Counted from the stretch's first letter, positions 16,665 through 25,059 are shown. The stretch is 64,000 nucleotides of DNA from Marinobacter sp. SS21 (GCF_028369065.1 NZ_JAQNDA010000004.1:248001-312000); one strand, 5' to 3'. Numbers and translations: made by a program. The notes: a model not told the origin generated them from the sequence alone.

Positions 16665-16871
16665 TTGTCCAGAGCAACGGTAACTCAGGATCACCTGGTC
16701 AAGAGTGATCATAGTCAGGTAGAAGCTGCGTTTGAGGTATACAAGCGCGGCTATCTTACCGGCTACAGCGCCGCGAAAAGGGTGTATGCGCGGGGTGACT
16801 TTATCTACTTCATGGGATTCTCGGGCGTTTCATTCGCGCTGGGCATGTTGGTTACTTCGATTAAGTTCTAG
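16665..16871 (+). CDS. Small membrane protein of unknown function
   Basis: A 68-residue product beginning at TTG (16665) with a strong AAGGAG ribosome-binding site six bases upstream. The first ~45 residues are mixed and basic (YKRGYLTGYSAAKRVYARG). The end is one hydrophobic helix (FIYFMGFSGVSFALGMLVTS) followed by IKF. No family is recognised. It lies 62 bases before the toxin-antitoxin operon and has a separate start region. The strong ribosome-binding site is the main support. Confidence 0.5.
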   Translation: MSRATVTQDHLVKSDHSQVEAAFEVYKRGYLTGYSAAKRVYARGDFIYFMGFSGVSFALGMLVTSIKF

Positions 16872-16875
16872 TTGC

Positions 16876-16919
16876 TTGCTCACGGCTTCACATTAAGCGT
16901 ATAGTATCACTCAGTGATA
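16876..16919 (+). promoter_or_regulatory. Promoter with overlapping palindromic operator before tumE-tumA
   Basis: TTGCTC (16876-16881) and TATAGT (16900-16905) form a sigma-70-type promoter with an 18-base spacer. A perfect palindrome TATCACT-C-AGTGATA (16905-16919) begins at the last base of the -10 box. Toxin-antitoxin operons are normally repressed by the antitoxin at such sites, so TumA is the likely ligand; this is inference. Confidence 0.6.
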
Positions 16920-16933
16920 GGTAAGGAATCGCA

Positions 16934-17299
16934 GTGGTAGAGGAAGATCCAGGACTTGAAAACCTGCTGGCCCTCGATGGCCAGATGTTCGCTCCCAAGG
17001 AAGGCTACCTGCTGAAGTTTGAGGTCAAGCGAGTCGACCCGACACCGGAGCGCCCCCACGGCATCAGTTACAGCCTGACGGTGCATGACAGCAGCGGTGA
17101 ACGGATCTACGGCATGGACAACGCCCACAGCGTCAAGGTGGGCAAGTCCGGGCACCGGGGCCGGGCCACCGAGTTTGATCATGTGCACCAGGAAGGCCCC
17201 AAGGGCAAGGTGAGGCCCTACCACTACACCGACGCCCAAACACTGCTCGACGACTTTTACAAGGCAGCCTGGCGCTGCATGGGAATGGAGGGTGAATGA
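16934..17299 (+). CDS. tumE: TumE-family toxin of a type II toxin-antitoxin system
   Basis: A 121-residue protein starting at GTG, with TAAGGAA just upstream. The body GISYSLTVHDSSGERIYGMDNAH and the late block VHQEGPKGKVRPYHYTDAQTL-LDDFYKA are the pattern of the TumE (DUF6516-type) toxin family. TumE toxins are paired with an HVO_A0114/TumA-type DNA-binding antitoxin, which is exactly what follows. Its stop overlaps the antitoxin start (ATGA/ATGATGG), so toxin and antitoxin are translationally coupled with the toxin first. The cellular target cannot be read from the sequence. Confidence 0.75.
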   Translation: MVEEDPGLENLLALDGQMFAPKEGYLLKFEVKRVDPTPERPHGISYSLTVHDSSGERIYGMDNAHSVKVGKSGHRGRATEFDHVHQEGPKGKVRPYHYTDAQTLLDDFYKAAWRCMGMEGE

Positions 17300-17652
17300 T
17301 GGAACCCCTGAAAATCGGCATCATGTCCAGCGAGGATTACCGCGCCATGACGCTGGATGTCGTCGCTGGCAAGCGCAAGATGGACCCGGACGCGCCCAAG
17401 GTGTGGGTGGCGTCCATGAAGGTGCTGGGCGGCTTGCTGGATGATAAGAACCTGCGGCTGCTCAAGCTGATTCGCGAGCGCCACCCGGATTCCATCGCCG
17501 CGCTGGCGAAGATGGCCGGGCGGGAGCCCAACAACGTCAGCCGCACCCTGAAGAACATGGCGCGCTACGGCATCGTGGGCCTGGAGAAGCACAATCGGAT
17601 GGTGCGGCCGGTGGCCAAGGCGTCCGATATCCAGGTGCAGATCGCGGTTTGA
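17299..17652 (+). CDS. tumA: TumA/HVO_A0114-family winged-helix antitoxin
   Basis: A 117-residue protein, or 118 if the ATG at 17296 is used. The GGAGGG site six bases upstream favours 17299. The N-terminus (MSSEDYRAMTLDVVAGKR) is the segment found in HVO_A0114-type regulators. Residues ~40-100 form a MarR-like winged helix (LLKLIRERHPDSIAALAKMAGREPNNVSRTLKNM, then YGIVGLEKH). It should neutralise TumE and repress the operon at the palindrome at 16905-16919. Its stop codon overlaps the TTG start of the integrase gene. Confidence 0.78.
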   Translation: MEPLKIGIMSSEDYRAMTLDVVAGKRKMDPDAPKVWVASMKVLGGLLDDKNLRLLKLIRERHPDSIAALAKMAGREPNNVSRTLKNMARYGIVGLEKHNRMVRPVAKASDIQVQIAV

Positions 17653-18782
17653 TCAAGAAGCTGGCCAACGGCCGCTACCTGGTGGACATCCGGCCGGGGT
17701 CCGCCTACGGCAAGCGCATCCGTAAGCGCTTCGACAACAAGAACGAGGCGCTGCGCTTCGAGGCCTGGGCCACCACCCAGGCCATCCAGGAGCCAGACGC
17801 GCCCTGGAACCCCAAGCCCCTGGACCGCCGCACCCTGTCAGACCTGGTTACGCTCTGGTACCAGGTCCACGGCCAGCACCTGCGCGACGGCGAACGCCGC
17901 AAGCGCACCCTGGAGGCGATGGCCGCGGAACTGGGGGATATGCCGGCCCGGGATCTGAAGCCGGCGGATTTCCTGCACTGGCGCGACAAGAAGGCCAAGA
18001 AGGGCGCCCAGCCCAAGACCCTGAACAGCCTGCAGGGCTACTTCGGCTCGATGTTCAACGAGCTGGCGCGTAACGACCTGATCGACTACTCCAGCCCGAT
18101 CGGCAAGGTGCGGCCGATCCGCATCCGCGAGCGGGAGCTGGCCTATCTCCTTGAGGACGAGATCCAGCAGCTGCTCGACACCATCAAATCGACTTCAAAA
18201 AATAAACACGTCCACCTGGTTACCCGGATCTCGCTGGCCACCGGCGCCCGCTGGAGCGAGGCGGAAGGGCTGACGGCGCGGAACGTGCGTAACGGCCGGG
18301 TCTACTTCACCGACACCAAGTCCGGCAGCAACCGGGCGGTGCCGATCGCCCCGGCCCTGGAGCGGGAGATCCTGGCCCACCTGCAGGAACACGGCAGTTT
18401 CGGTACCAGCACCATCAGCGCCTTTCGCCGCGCCCTGGAGAAAACCGACATCGAGCTGCCGGCCGGCCAGCAGGCCCACGTGCTGCGCCACACCTTCGCC
18501 AGTTACTTCATGATGCAGGGCGGCAACATCCTCACCCTCCAGCGCATCCTCGGCCACGCCTCCATCACCATGACCATGCGCTATGCGCACCTGGCTCCGG
18601 ACCACCTGGAAGACGCCACCAAATACAACCCGCTGGCCGTCATTGGACACAAGTTGGGCATTTCGGAAGAATTGGACACCCCTGAAAACGCGAAAACCCC
18701 TGACGAATCAGGGGCTTCCGGTTCTTGCAAGATGGTGGAGACGGCGGGGATCGAACCCGCGTCCGCCAGCACTCTGCCTTGA
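17649..18782 (+). CDS. Tyrosine-recombinase integrase of an ssrA-targeted integrative element
   Basis: A 377-residue phage-type integrase. The catalytic set is complete: Arg201 (TGARWSEAE), Lys224 (DTKSGSNRA), His277-x-x-Arg280 (HVLRHTFAS), His303 (LGHASI) and Tyr312 (MTMRYAH). An N-terminal arm-binding region and a SAM-like core-binding domain precede it. The start is TTG at 17649, overlapping the antitoxin stop by four bases. The last ~30 codons run through the tmRNA terminator and 50 bases into the 3' end of ssrA on the opposite strand (METAGIEPASASTLP is antisense tmRNA). This places the attachment site in ssrA. Confidence 0.88.
   Translation: MIKKLANGRYLVDIRPGSAYGKRIRKRFDNKNEALRFEAWATTQAIQEPDAPWNPKPLDRRTLSDLVTLWYQVHGQHLRDGERRKRTLEAMAAELGDMPARDLKPADFLHWRDKKAKKGAQPKTLNSLQGYFGSMFNELARNDLIDYSSPIGKVRPIRIRERELAYLLEDEIQQLLDTIKSTSKNKHVHLVTRISLATGARWSEAEGLTARNVRNGRVYFTDTKSGSNRAVPIAPALEREILAHLQEHGSFGTSTISAFRRALEKTDIELPAGQQAHVLRHTFASYFMMQGGNILTLQRILGHASITMTMRYAHLAPDHLEDATKYNPLAVIGHKLGISEELDTPENAKTPDESGASGSCKMVETAGIEPASASTLP
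18693..18714 (-). terminator. Intrinsic terminator of ssrA, inside the integrase reading frame
   Basis: Read on the minus strand, CCCCTGA-TTCG-TCAGGGG is followed by TTTTCG, about 20 bases past the tmRNA CCA end. It is encoded within the last codons of the integrase, which fits an element that carries its own terminator to replace the displaced chromosomal one. Confidence 0.75.
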
Positions 18783-19100
18783 GCTCTACATGTTTAGCAT
18801 CCTTCTATTGATTTAACCTCAAACGACCCGAAGGTCAGGGTGTAAGAGGCGATCTCTTTAAATCTTAGCCGCTAGCCAGTGAGATCTGATTAACGGAGCA
18901 TCCTATTAGCGATGACGTCCTGGGATGTTGCTACTGAGTTATAGGCATCTCAGCCAGGACGACTGGCAGGCCCTTAGGCCGCCAGTGCGTAGTTTTCGTC
19001 GTTTGCGACTATTAAATTGCAGCTTTGGATTTACGAGATTGGCTGCCATCTCGACATGCACCCAAGGGTTCGCCACCAGCGTCGAAGCCATGTCGTCCCC
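18733..19100 (-). ncRNA. ssrA: tmRNA (transfer-messenger RNA)
   Basis: A 368-base tmRNA on the minus strand. The 5' end GGGGACG pairs with CGTCTCC before the encoded ACCA end, forming the acceptor stem. The T-arm GCGGGTTCGATCCCCGC is intact. The tag reading frame lies at 18974-19006 and encodes ANDENYALAA followed by TAA, with the usual resume codon context ATAGTCGCAAAC. It rescues stalled ribosomes together with SmpB, whose gene is 1.7 kb away on the same strand. The 3' end is the integration site of the adjacent element. Confidence 0.95.
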
Positions 19101-19110
19101 TTACAAGAGA

Positions 19111-19140
19111 AGTATATGTGGGCTGTCTGGCGAACTTCAA
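19111..19140 (-). promoter_or_regulatory. ssrA promoter
   Basis: On the minus strand TTGAAG (19140-19135) and TATACT (19116-19111) are separated by 18 bases, and the -10 box ends ten bases before the tmRNA 5' end at 19100. This is a strong sigma-70-type arrangement. Confidence 0.75.
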
Positions 19141-19221
19141 GGGAAGAATGGTTTATTTCGGGGGCTGAGGGCCAAGGCGATGCGGTTGTTACGCTGCATC
19201 GCCTTGGTTCAGGGTTGTCGG

Positions 19222-20640
19222 TTAGCTGGCGGCCAGGCTGGATTGAAGTCCCTCTTCCTGCCCGGCAAGCTCGGCGAGCTTGCCAAAGTGTTCGTGGAAA
19301 TAGCTCATGATCGCCTGGGGGTCCGCGCGGATGCTCTTGTCCACGCTGATACCGAACTGCACCGTGCCGGCGTAGCTGAAGATGCTCATGCCGATCCCGA
19401 TGTCGCCGCTCTGGGGGACCCAGAACATCGGTTGCATCAGGCGAGCCCCGGCCAGGTAGACTGGCTCCTTGGGGCCGGGCACGTTGGTGAGGACGGCGGA
19501 TGCCTTATGGCTGAGCATGTTCAGGGCACGGCGTTCGAGAATGTCCGGGCCGCGGCCGAACAGATCCAGCAGGCTATAGGTCACCTGGGCCTGGTAGGAG
19601 CGTTTGAGCCGGTTCATGTTCTCCTGAGTCTGGCGGAACCTCATGATTGGGCAGTGTACGTCAACCGGCAGGGAAACCAGTACCAGGCCGAATTTATTGC
19701 CCAGCTTTTCGATGGGCTGGTTCAGCGGTCGAAGGTTGAACGGCACCGCCACCCGGATGCCGCAATCGGGGATGGGTTCCCGGGCCTCGACAAAATGCTG
19801 GTGAATGGCGCCGGTGGCGACGCTGAGCAAGACGTCATTGATGGTGCCATTCAACGCCTGGGCGCAACGTTTGACGTCGGCCAGATCCAGCGGCGTGGCC
19901 CAGGCCACCCGCTTGCGACCGCTGAGCGGGTTTTTCAGGCTGGTCGGCGGTTCGTCCTTTGCCAACCCGAGTTTCAGGCAGTCGATGGCGATGTTGCTGG
20001 CGGTGTGGGCCAGTTTGATCGGGTAACCTTTTTCTTCCCGCAGTGATTGCAGAAACAGACGGGACTGGTCGACGGCCACCTCGCCGCTGCTGCGAATCCG
20101 TTGCCACGTCCGGGCCAGGCGGGAGGGCCGTGCCGGATTATAAGAGCGCAGCGGGGAAATCTTGTGGACCTTGGCGTCCGGGGTGCTGTCGGTCAGGGAC
20201 AGCAGCACGCGAACCAGGGAAATGCCGTCGGCAATGCAGTGGTGGATGCGGACCAGTAGGGCGCAACCGCCGTTGTAGTGATCAATGTAATGCAGCTGCC
20301 AGAGCGGCCGGTTGAAATCCAGGGGGGTGCTGTTGACGTCGCTGACGAGGCTCTGCAGGTCTTGCAGTGTGCCCTTGCCGGGTAGGGCGATGGGGTGGAT
20401 GTGGTTGTCGAGGTCGAATAAAGGATCGTCTTCCCAGTAACTGCGCTCGCCCCGCTGCACCACGCGCTGGCGGAAGCGGCTAAAACACAGGAAGCGTTCC
20501 GAGAGTACCCGCTTCAGGCGGTTGATGGGTATGGCCTGGTCGAAGCTCAGCACCGCCGAAATCATCATGGGGTTTTCGACGCTTTCCATTCTTAGCCAGG
20601 AGCGGTCGACGGCCGACATCGGTGTGGTTGAAGGTTTCAT
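19222..20640 (-). CDS. Wax ester synthase / diacylglycerol acyltransferase (WS/DGAT)
   Basis: A 472-residue acyltransferase. The catalytic HHxxxDG motif is HHCIADG at residues 133-139, preceded by RPLWQLHYI. The C-terminal part contains NVPGPKEPVYLAGARL and GIGMSIFSYAGTVQFGI, as in bacterial WS/DGAT enzymes. The enzyme joins fatty alcohol or diacylglycerol with acyl-CoA to make wax esters or triacylglycerol storage lipid at the inner membrane surface. It lies between ssrA and smpB, all on the minus strand. Marinobacter species carry several such genes, which supports the host assignment. Confidence 0.92.
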   Translation of the reverse strand: MKPSTTPMSAVDRSWLRMESVENPMMISAVLSFDQAIPINRLKRVLSERFLCFSRFRQRVVQRGERSYWEDDPLFDLDNHIHPIALPGKGTLQDLQSLVSDVNSTPLDFNRPLWQLHYIDHYNGGCALLVRIHHCIADGISLVRVLLSLTDSTPDAKVHKISPLRSYNPARPSRLARTWQRIRSSGEVAVDQSRLFLQSLREEKGYPIKLAHTASNIAIDCLKLGLAKDEPPTSLKNPLSGRKRVAWATPLDLADVKRCAQALNGTINDVLLSVATGAIHQHFVEAREPIPDCGIRVAVPFNLRPLNQPIEKLGNKFGLVLVSLPVDVHCPIMRFRQTQENMNRLKRSYQAQVTYSLLDLFGRGPDILERRALNMLSHKASAVLTNVPGPKEPVYLAGARLMQPMFWVPQSGDIGIGMSIFSYAGTVQFGISVDKSIRADPQAIMSYFHEHFGKLAELAGQEEGLQSSLAAS

Positions 20641-20799
20641 GCATCCCTCCCTCTTGTCCGTGAGTCAGAGGTGAAGCGACGGAAAATCCGATGCAGGTAC
20701 GACCGAAAAAGTGCTCGCTACCACCCAATGAGCTAACGAGTATAGGACGGGAAATCGAAGGTGGAAAGTCGTTGCAATTGCTATCTAAGTTAACTTTTG

Positions 20800-21288
20800 T
20801 TAGGAACTGCTAGCGTCCCTCATAATCCGTTGTTTTTGCCGGTCCCAGTCCCGTTCTTTCTCGGTTGCCCGTTTGTCGAAAAGTTTCTTGCCCTTCACCA
20901 GCGCGATTTCGCACTTCACCCGGTTTTGTTTCCAGTACAGCGCGAGCGGGATACAGGTATGACCGGTCTGATTGACCTGGCCCACCAGTCGGGCGATCTC
21001 CTTGGCGTGCAGCAACAGCTTGCGGGTGCGGGTCGGGTCGGCTATTACATGGGTGGATGCGGTGTTCAGCGGCATGATGTGGGCGCCCAGCAGCCAGGCC
21101 TCTCCGTCCTTGAGCAACACGTAGGCATCGGTAAGCTGGCCTTTGCCTGCGCGCAGTGATTTGACCTCCCAGCCGAGCAGGGCCAGGCCCGCTTCGAAGC
21201 GTTCCTCGATATGATATTCGTGCTTGGCTTTCTTGTTGAGGGCAATGGTGCTGCTGGTGTTGCCGGTCTTTTTATTGCTCTTGCTCAT
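20800..21288 (-). CDS. smpB: SsrA-binding protein SmpB
   Basis: A 162-residue protein. It contains [44 protein letters not shown] and the C-terminal basic tail ([21 protein letters not shown]) that enters the ribosome mRNA channel. It binds tmRNA and delivers it to stalled ribosomes. Start chosen at ATG 21288 (MSKSNKKTG), which gives the usual SmpB length; the longer upstream frame has no homology-like sequence. It is divergent from the transporter gene, with 177 bases between the starts. Confidence 0.96.
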   Translation of the reverse strand: MSKSNKKTGNTSSTIALNKKAKHEYHIEERFEAGLALLGWEVKSLRAGKGQLTDAYVLLKDGEAWLLGAHIMPLNTASTHVIADPTRTRKLLLHAKEIARLVGQVNQTGHTCIPLALYWKQNRVKCEIALVKGKKLFDKRATEKERDWDRQKQRIMRDASSS

Positions 21289-21465
21289 GTAGGCCTTGGG
21301 TCCGAGGGTTGCGGTGGCAGTCGGAAGCGTTTGCCCGCCGATGGAGCGCGCATTGTAGCTCAGGAGTGCCCGTTCGGTCACGATTTCGGCGTTCGCCGGA
21401 ACCTCAGAGGTGTGTTTGCCGTTGGATTGGTTACAATGACGATCCAACGTCAGACAGGGTACGGA

Positions 21466-23136
21466 ATGCCTACTCCATACGAAACCGCCATCGGCTCGTG
21501 GACCCGCCGCTCAACGTTTTTTTGGGCCGCCACCGGCGCCACCGTGGGGCTCAGTAATCTGTGGCAGTTTCCCTATCTCGCCGGGCAGCACGGCGGGGGC
21601 CTGTTTATCTTGCTCTACCTGGCCTGTCTGCTGCTCGTAACGTTGCCGTTGATGCTCACCGAATCGGCCCTCGGTCGCCAGTCTCGCCATGGCATCGTCT
21701 TGGCGATGGACGGGTTTGTACGCCAGGGGCGGCTGTCGCGATGGTGGGTCTGGCTGGGCCGGCTGAGTATCGTGTCGGCGTTTGTGGTGCTGTCGTTCAC
21801 CGCAGTGATCGGCGCCATCGCGCTGGCCTACATCTTCCATGGCGCCCTGGGCCGATTCAACGGCGCAGACGAGCTCAGGGCCGCAGAGCTGCTCTCTGGC
21901 CTGGTGGCCGATCGCAACAACTACCGCCTGTTCATGGGCTGGCATGCCTTCTTCCTGTTGTTGGTGGTATGGATTTCGGTTCAGGGGGTCGTGGTGGGCC
22001 TGGAGCGCGCTTTCCGGCGCGCGGTGCCGGGGCTGTTTGTGCTGCTGCTGGGGTTGCTGTTGTATGGCGCCGAATACGGCCAGTTGGGCCGGGCGGTGGA
22101 CTACCTGTTGGTATTCCGGCGCGAGAACCTCACCTGGGACAGTCTGCAGGCGGCGCTGTTCCACGCCTTCTTTACTCTGGGGCTGGGCATGGGGGTATGG
22201 GTCATCTTCGGTGCCTACATGCCTAATCAGACGCCTCTGAAGCGGTCGGTCTTCGGGGTGGTGCTGATGGATACCCTGTTCGCCATCATCGCTGGCCTGT
22301 TGATCTATGCGCTGGTTTTCGCTCGTGCCCCGGGCGCGGGCGAGCAGGGCTTTGGACTGCTGTTCATGGCGTTGCCGCTGAGCCTGGCGGACCTGCCCGG
22401 CAGTCAGTTTGTGATCGCTGCCCTGTTTTTGATGGTGGTGCTGGTGGCCTGGACCACCTCGGTCGCGCTGCTTGAGTCCGTGGTCGGCTGGTGCCAGGAG
22501 TGGATGGGTTCACCGCGGGTGGCGACGGTGCTGGTGATGGCGACCTTGGTGTGGCTGGCGGGCCTGGCGTCACTGTTTTCCTTCAATATCTGGGCCGACA
22601 AAACCGTTATTGGCGGTACGGTATTTCGATGGCTTGAGCTCATTGTCAGCGGTCTGCTGATTCCGCTGGTCAGTATTCTGCTGGCGCTGTTTGTCGGCTG
22701 GGCATTGAGCCGGCCGGTGGCGTTTGGGCTGATCGGGCGGGCACCCTGGCTGATCGGCCGGATCTGGTTCTGGGTGATGCGTCTGGTGCTGCCCCTGGTG
22801 GTGGCCTATATCGGCGTCAATTACAGCGTCGACTCGCTGCAGGACCTGTGCGGCAACGACCGGGAAGCGGACCTGTGCCGGCCCATCCATGCGCTTCCGT
22901 CGCGAATGGGCGAAAGCGAACGGCTGCCGGAGGCAGCGCCCAGCGATATCGACCCGCAGGTGTCGCCGCCGGAACCGGGGGCAGCGGACGAGGAGCCGCC
23001 TCAGCGGGGCGTAGAGACTGAAGAGGGTGAAGGGGGTGAAGAGAGCGACAAGGAGTCGGCGCCAGCGCCGCCCGGACAGGGTGTCGATAAGAAAGATAAC
23101 CAAAGTGCTCCGGAAATCCTTTATCATAGCGCCTAG
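21466..23136 (+). CDS. Neurotransmitter:sodium-symporter (SNF) family transporter
   Basis: A 556-residue membrane protein with about 11-12 helices. The N-terminal [21 protein letters not shown] with GQHGGGLF is the family signature around the substrate and sodium sites of LeuT-type symporters. Such proteins take up amino acids or related solutes with sodium. The cytoplasmic C-terminal tail (~80 residues) is unusually acidic and Pro-rich ([13 protein letters not shown]). AGGG before ATG 21466 supports this start; ATG 21436 is an alternative. It sits between smpB and ratA. Confidence 0.88.
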   Translation: MPTPYETAIGSWTRRSTFFWAATGATVGLSNLWQFPYLAGQHGGGLFILLYLACLLLVTLPLMLTESALGRQSRHGIVLAMDGFVRQGRLSRWWVWLGRLSIVSAFVVLSFTAVIGAIALAYIFHGALGRFNGADELRAAELLSGLVADRNNYRLFMGWHAFFLLLVVWISVQGVVVGLERAFRRAVPGLFVLLLGLLLYGAEYGQLGRAVDYLLVFRRENLTWDSLQAALFHAFFTLGLGMGVWVIFGAYMPNQTPLKRSVFGVVLMDTLFAIIAGLLIYALVFARAPGAGEQGFGLLFMALPLSLADLPGSQFVIAALFLMVVLVAWTTSVALLESVVGWCQEWMGSPRVATVLVMATLVWLAGLASLFSFNIWADKTVIGGTVFRWLELIVSGLLIPLVSILLALFVGWALSRPVAFGLIGRAPWLIGRIWFWVMRLVLPLVVAYIGVNYSVDSLQDLCGNDREADLCRPIHALPSRMGESERLPEAAPSDIDPQVSPPEPGAADEEPPQRGVETEEGEGGEESDKESAPAPPGQGVDKKDNQSAPEILYHSA

Positions 23137-23140
23137 GTCG

Positions 23141-23220
23141 CCGCTGAATAACTCGTGGATCGCCGTTGGTTCTGCATGCCCCGAGGGGCGCGCAGAGACG
23201 GTTCAGGAATTATTCAGCGG
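23141..23220. repeat. 80-base rod-like inverted repeat between the transporter and ratA
   Basis: CCGCTGAATAA (23141-23151) is the exact reverse complement of TTATTCAGCGG (23210-23220). Inside it CCGT/ACGG (23163-23166/23198-23201), TCTGC/GCAGA (23071+100-23175/23192-23196) and GCCC/GGGC around 23078+100-23189 pair in register. The result is one long imperfect hairpin. There is no T tract, so it is not a standard terminator. Confidence 0.55.
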
Positions 23221-23318
23221 CTCCCTGGCTTTATGCCGGGCCTGATGAGCCGTCGTCAGGAGCGGTGAAAAGCAAGCGTCTGTTGAACCCTCGTTGTGTA
23301 TCAGGAAGTCCCGTTCCC

Positions 23319-23765
23319 ATGCCACACCAGATTGAAAAAACCGCGCTGGTCTTGCATTCCGCCGAGCGGATGTTTCAGCTCGTAAATGACGTGACCCGCT
23401 ACCCGGACTTTCTTCCCTGGTGTGCCGGTGCCGAGATCCATGAACAGTCCGATGCTGAGATCATGGCGTCGCTGGACGTGGCCAAGGGTGGCGTGCGCCA
23501 CCGCCTGACCACGCGTAACCAGCTGACTGCGCCGGAGACCATTGATATGACGTTGGTGGACGGGCCGTTTCGCGATTTGTGCGGTCATTGGCGGTTTCAG
23601 GCGCTGGACGTCAATGCTTGCAAGGTGATCCTGAAGTTGGAATTTGAATTTTCCGGGTCGCTGGCACGGATGACGTTCGGCACGGCGTTCAGCCAGGCGG
23701 CCAATACCATGGTGGATGCGTTCTGCCGTCGGGCAGACGAGGTGTATCGGGGGCAGCGGGTATGA
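23319..23765 (+). CDS. ratA: RatA family START-type protein (Coq10-like)
   Basis: A 148-residue single-domain protein of the polyketide-cyclase/START fold. The opening HSAERMFQLVNDVTRYPDFLPWC and the late FEFSGSLARMTFGTAFSQAANTMVDAF are characteristic of RatA/Coq10 proteins. E. coli RatA was described as blocking 70S ribosome assembly, while the eukaryotic homologue Coq10 binds coenzyme Q; which role applies here is not decided by sequence. The start at 23319 gives the family length. It overlaps rnfH by four bases, forming the usual ratA-rnfH pair next to smpB. Confidence 0.92.
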   Translation: MPHQIEKTALVLHSAERMFQLVNDVTRYPDFLPWCAGAEIHEQSDAEIMASLDVAKGGVRHRLTTRNQLTAPETIDMTLVDGPFRDLCGHWRFQALDVNACKVILKLEFEFSGSLARMTFGTAFSQAANTMVDAFCRRADEVYRGQRV

Positions 23766-24040
23766 TCGAAGTGGAAGTGGCTTACGCGACGCCGGAAAAG
23801 CAGGAGATTCTCACTGTCTCGGTACCGCCGGAGACAACCGCGTTCGACGCGGTGTTGCGGTCTGGCATCATCGAAGTATTTCCGGAGATCGATCCGGAAG
23901 CAACCGACATGGGGATTTTCGGCAAGGTGATCAAGTCGCCGAAAACGGAGTTGGTTCGAGAGGGCGACCGGATCGAATTGTACCGGCCGCTGAAGATCGA
24001 TCCCAAACAGGCCCGACTGAATCGGGCCAAGAAGAAGTAA
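23762..24040 (+). CDS. rnfH: RnfH family ubiquitin-like protein (RatB)
   Basis: A 92-residue beta-grasp protein: MIEVEVAYATPEKQEILTVS, then AVLRSGIIEVFPEID, IFGKVIKSPKTEL and RIELYRPLKIDPKQARLNR. The C-terminal RPLxxDPKxxRxxRA block is diagnostic for RnfH. The start overlaps the stop of ratA (ATGA). Convergent with bamE, with a 12-base gap. Its function is poorly understood even where the pair has been studied. Confidence 0.93.
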   Translation: MIEVEVAYATPEKQEILTVSVPPETTAFDAVLRSGIIEVFPEIDPEATDMGIFGKVIKSPKTELVREGDRIELYRPLKIDPKQARLNRAKKK

Positions 24041-24052
24041 TGTCAGAGCGGG

Positions 24053-24379
24053 TCAGTAGGCGGGGGTTTCGGGCAGTAGTTCCGCCTCGTAATGGCTGTA
24101 GTGGCCATTGTCGTAAACTACGGTGATCCGTTGCTGCTCGATGTCCTCGCCGCGGCGCTGAAACGTATAGATATAGTGCTCGCGGGCATTGTCGGTGGGA
24201 TTGATCACCGAGGGTGAGCCGAGAACGGAATGAACCTGGCGTCGGGTCATGCCCGCGCTGAGTTGATCCAGCTCTGCCTGGGACAGAATACTGCCCTGCT
24301 GAACGTTTATCTTGTAGACGCCGGGGAAAACGCAACCGGCCAGGGACAGTGCCAGTACAAGTGCCGCGAGCTTTTGCAT
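24053..24379 (-). CDS. bamE: Outer-membrane protein assembly factor BamE (SmpA)
   Basis: A 108-residue lipoprotein. The signal segment ends LAGC (Cys ~16). The mature domain has VYKINVQQGSILSQ, the LSAGMTRRQVHSVLGSPSV turn and the HYIYTFQRRG strand, which together define the BamE fold. It stabilises the BamA-BamD complex that inserts beta-barrel proteins in the outer membrane. ATG 24379 is chosen because it starts the signal peptide. Divergent from fur, with 118 bases shared between the promoters. Confidence 0.94.
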   Translation of the reverse strand: MQKLAALVLALSLAGCVFPGVYKINVQQGSILSQAELDQLSAGMTRRQVHSVLGSPSVINPTDNAREHYIYTFQRRGEDIEQQRITVVYDNGHYSHYEAELLPETPAY

Positions 24380-24497
24380 CGGTGGGGGGATTCCTCTATC
24401 GTGAAGCGCCTGCCGGGGCAGGGTGACGCGGATCAATCGATTGAATGCGGCTTCATCATACCGGAAGCCGGAAGTACACCAAAGAGCGAATAGCAAG

Positions 24498-24908
24498 ATG
24501 TCATCTGAAAATACCGAATTGCGCAAGGTCGGCCTGAAAGTCACGTTGCCGCGGGTGAAAATCCTCAGCATTCTGGAAAGCTCGGAAGAGCACCATCTTA
24601 GCGCCGAGGATGTGTACAAGAAACTGCTGGAGCAGGGCGACGATGTGGGGCTGGCGACGGTGTATCGGGTGTTGACTCAGTTCGAGGCTGCCGGCCTGGT
24701 GCTGCGGCATAACTTTGAAGGTGGTCACGCGGTGTTTGAGATGGCCACCGACGAGCATCACGATCACATGGTTTGCACTCAGACCGGTGAGGTGATCGAG
24801 TTTTGCGATCCCGTGATCGAAGAACGTCAACAGAAAATTGCCGAAGAGCACGGCTTCGAAATTGTAGACCACAGCCTGACGTTGTACGTCAAACCCCTCA
24901 AGTCTTGA
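24498..24908 (+). CDS. fur: Ferric uptake regulator Fur
   Basis: A 136-residue regulator. An N-terminal winged helix (GLKVTLPRVKILSILE...LATVYRVLTQFEAAGLV) precedes a metal-binding dimer domain. Metal-site histidines are seen in HHLSAEDVY, in DEHHDHMVC and in the late VDHSLTLYV. It has the ...C-(x)n-C pattern only in part: Cys in MVCTQTGEVIEFC. Fur represses iron uptake genes when Fe(II) is bound. Start at ATG 24498 gives the usual length. No classic Fur box was evident in the bamE-fur gap. Confidence 0.95.
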   Translation: MSSENTELRKVGLKVTLPRVKILSILESSEEHHLSAEDVYKKLLEQGDDVGLATVYRVLTQFEAAGLVLRHNFEGGHAVFEMATDEHHDHMVCTQTGEVIEFCDPVIEERQQKIAEEHGFEIVDHSLTLYVKPLKS

Positions 24909-24970
24909 GGCTCCCGTGAGCCGGGTTCGCGGCAGATAAAACTCGCGTCAGCAAACCCCGCAAGCCAGCA

Positions 24971-24997
24971 AAAAAAGGGGCGGGCAAATGCCCGCCC
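24971..24997 (-). terminator. Intrinsic terminator of recN
   Basis: On the minus strand GGGCGGGC-ATTT-GCCCGCCC (24997-24978) is followed by C and a run of T (the A run at 24971-24976 on the plus strand). It lies ~60 bases after the recN stop. Confidence 0.7.
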
Positions 24998-25059
24998 AGG
25001 CGGCTCTCGGAGTCGAGAGGGGAAAGTGTTCTCGGTATTGGCTATGCTGTTGGCTGGTG

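Noticed and set aside
1..18733. Treating the whole left 18 kb as an ssrA-inserted genomic island
   Set aside because: Base composition and codon use look uniform with the core genes by eye, and no second copy of the ssrA 3' end was found; only 16.6-18.8 kb has clear element features.
24380..24497. Fur box in the bamE-fur gap
   Set aside because: TTCATCATACC is AT-rich but does not match the 19-base inverted-repeat consensus closely enough.
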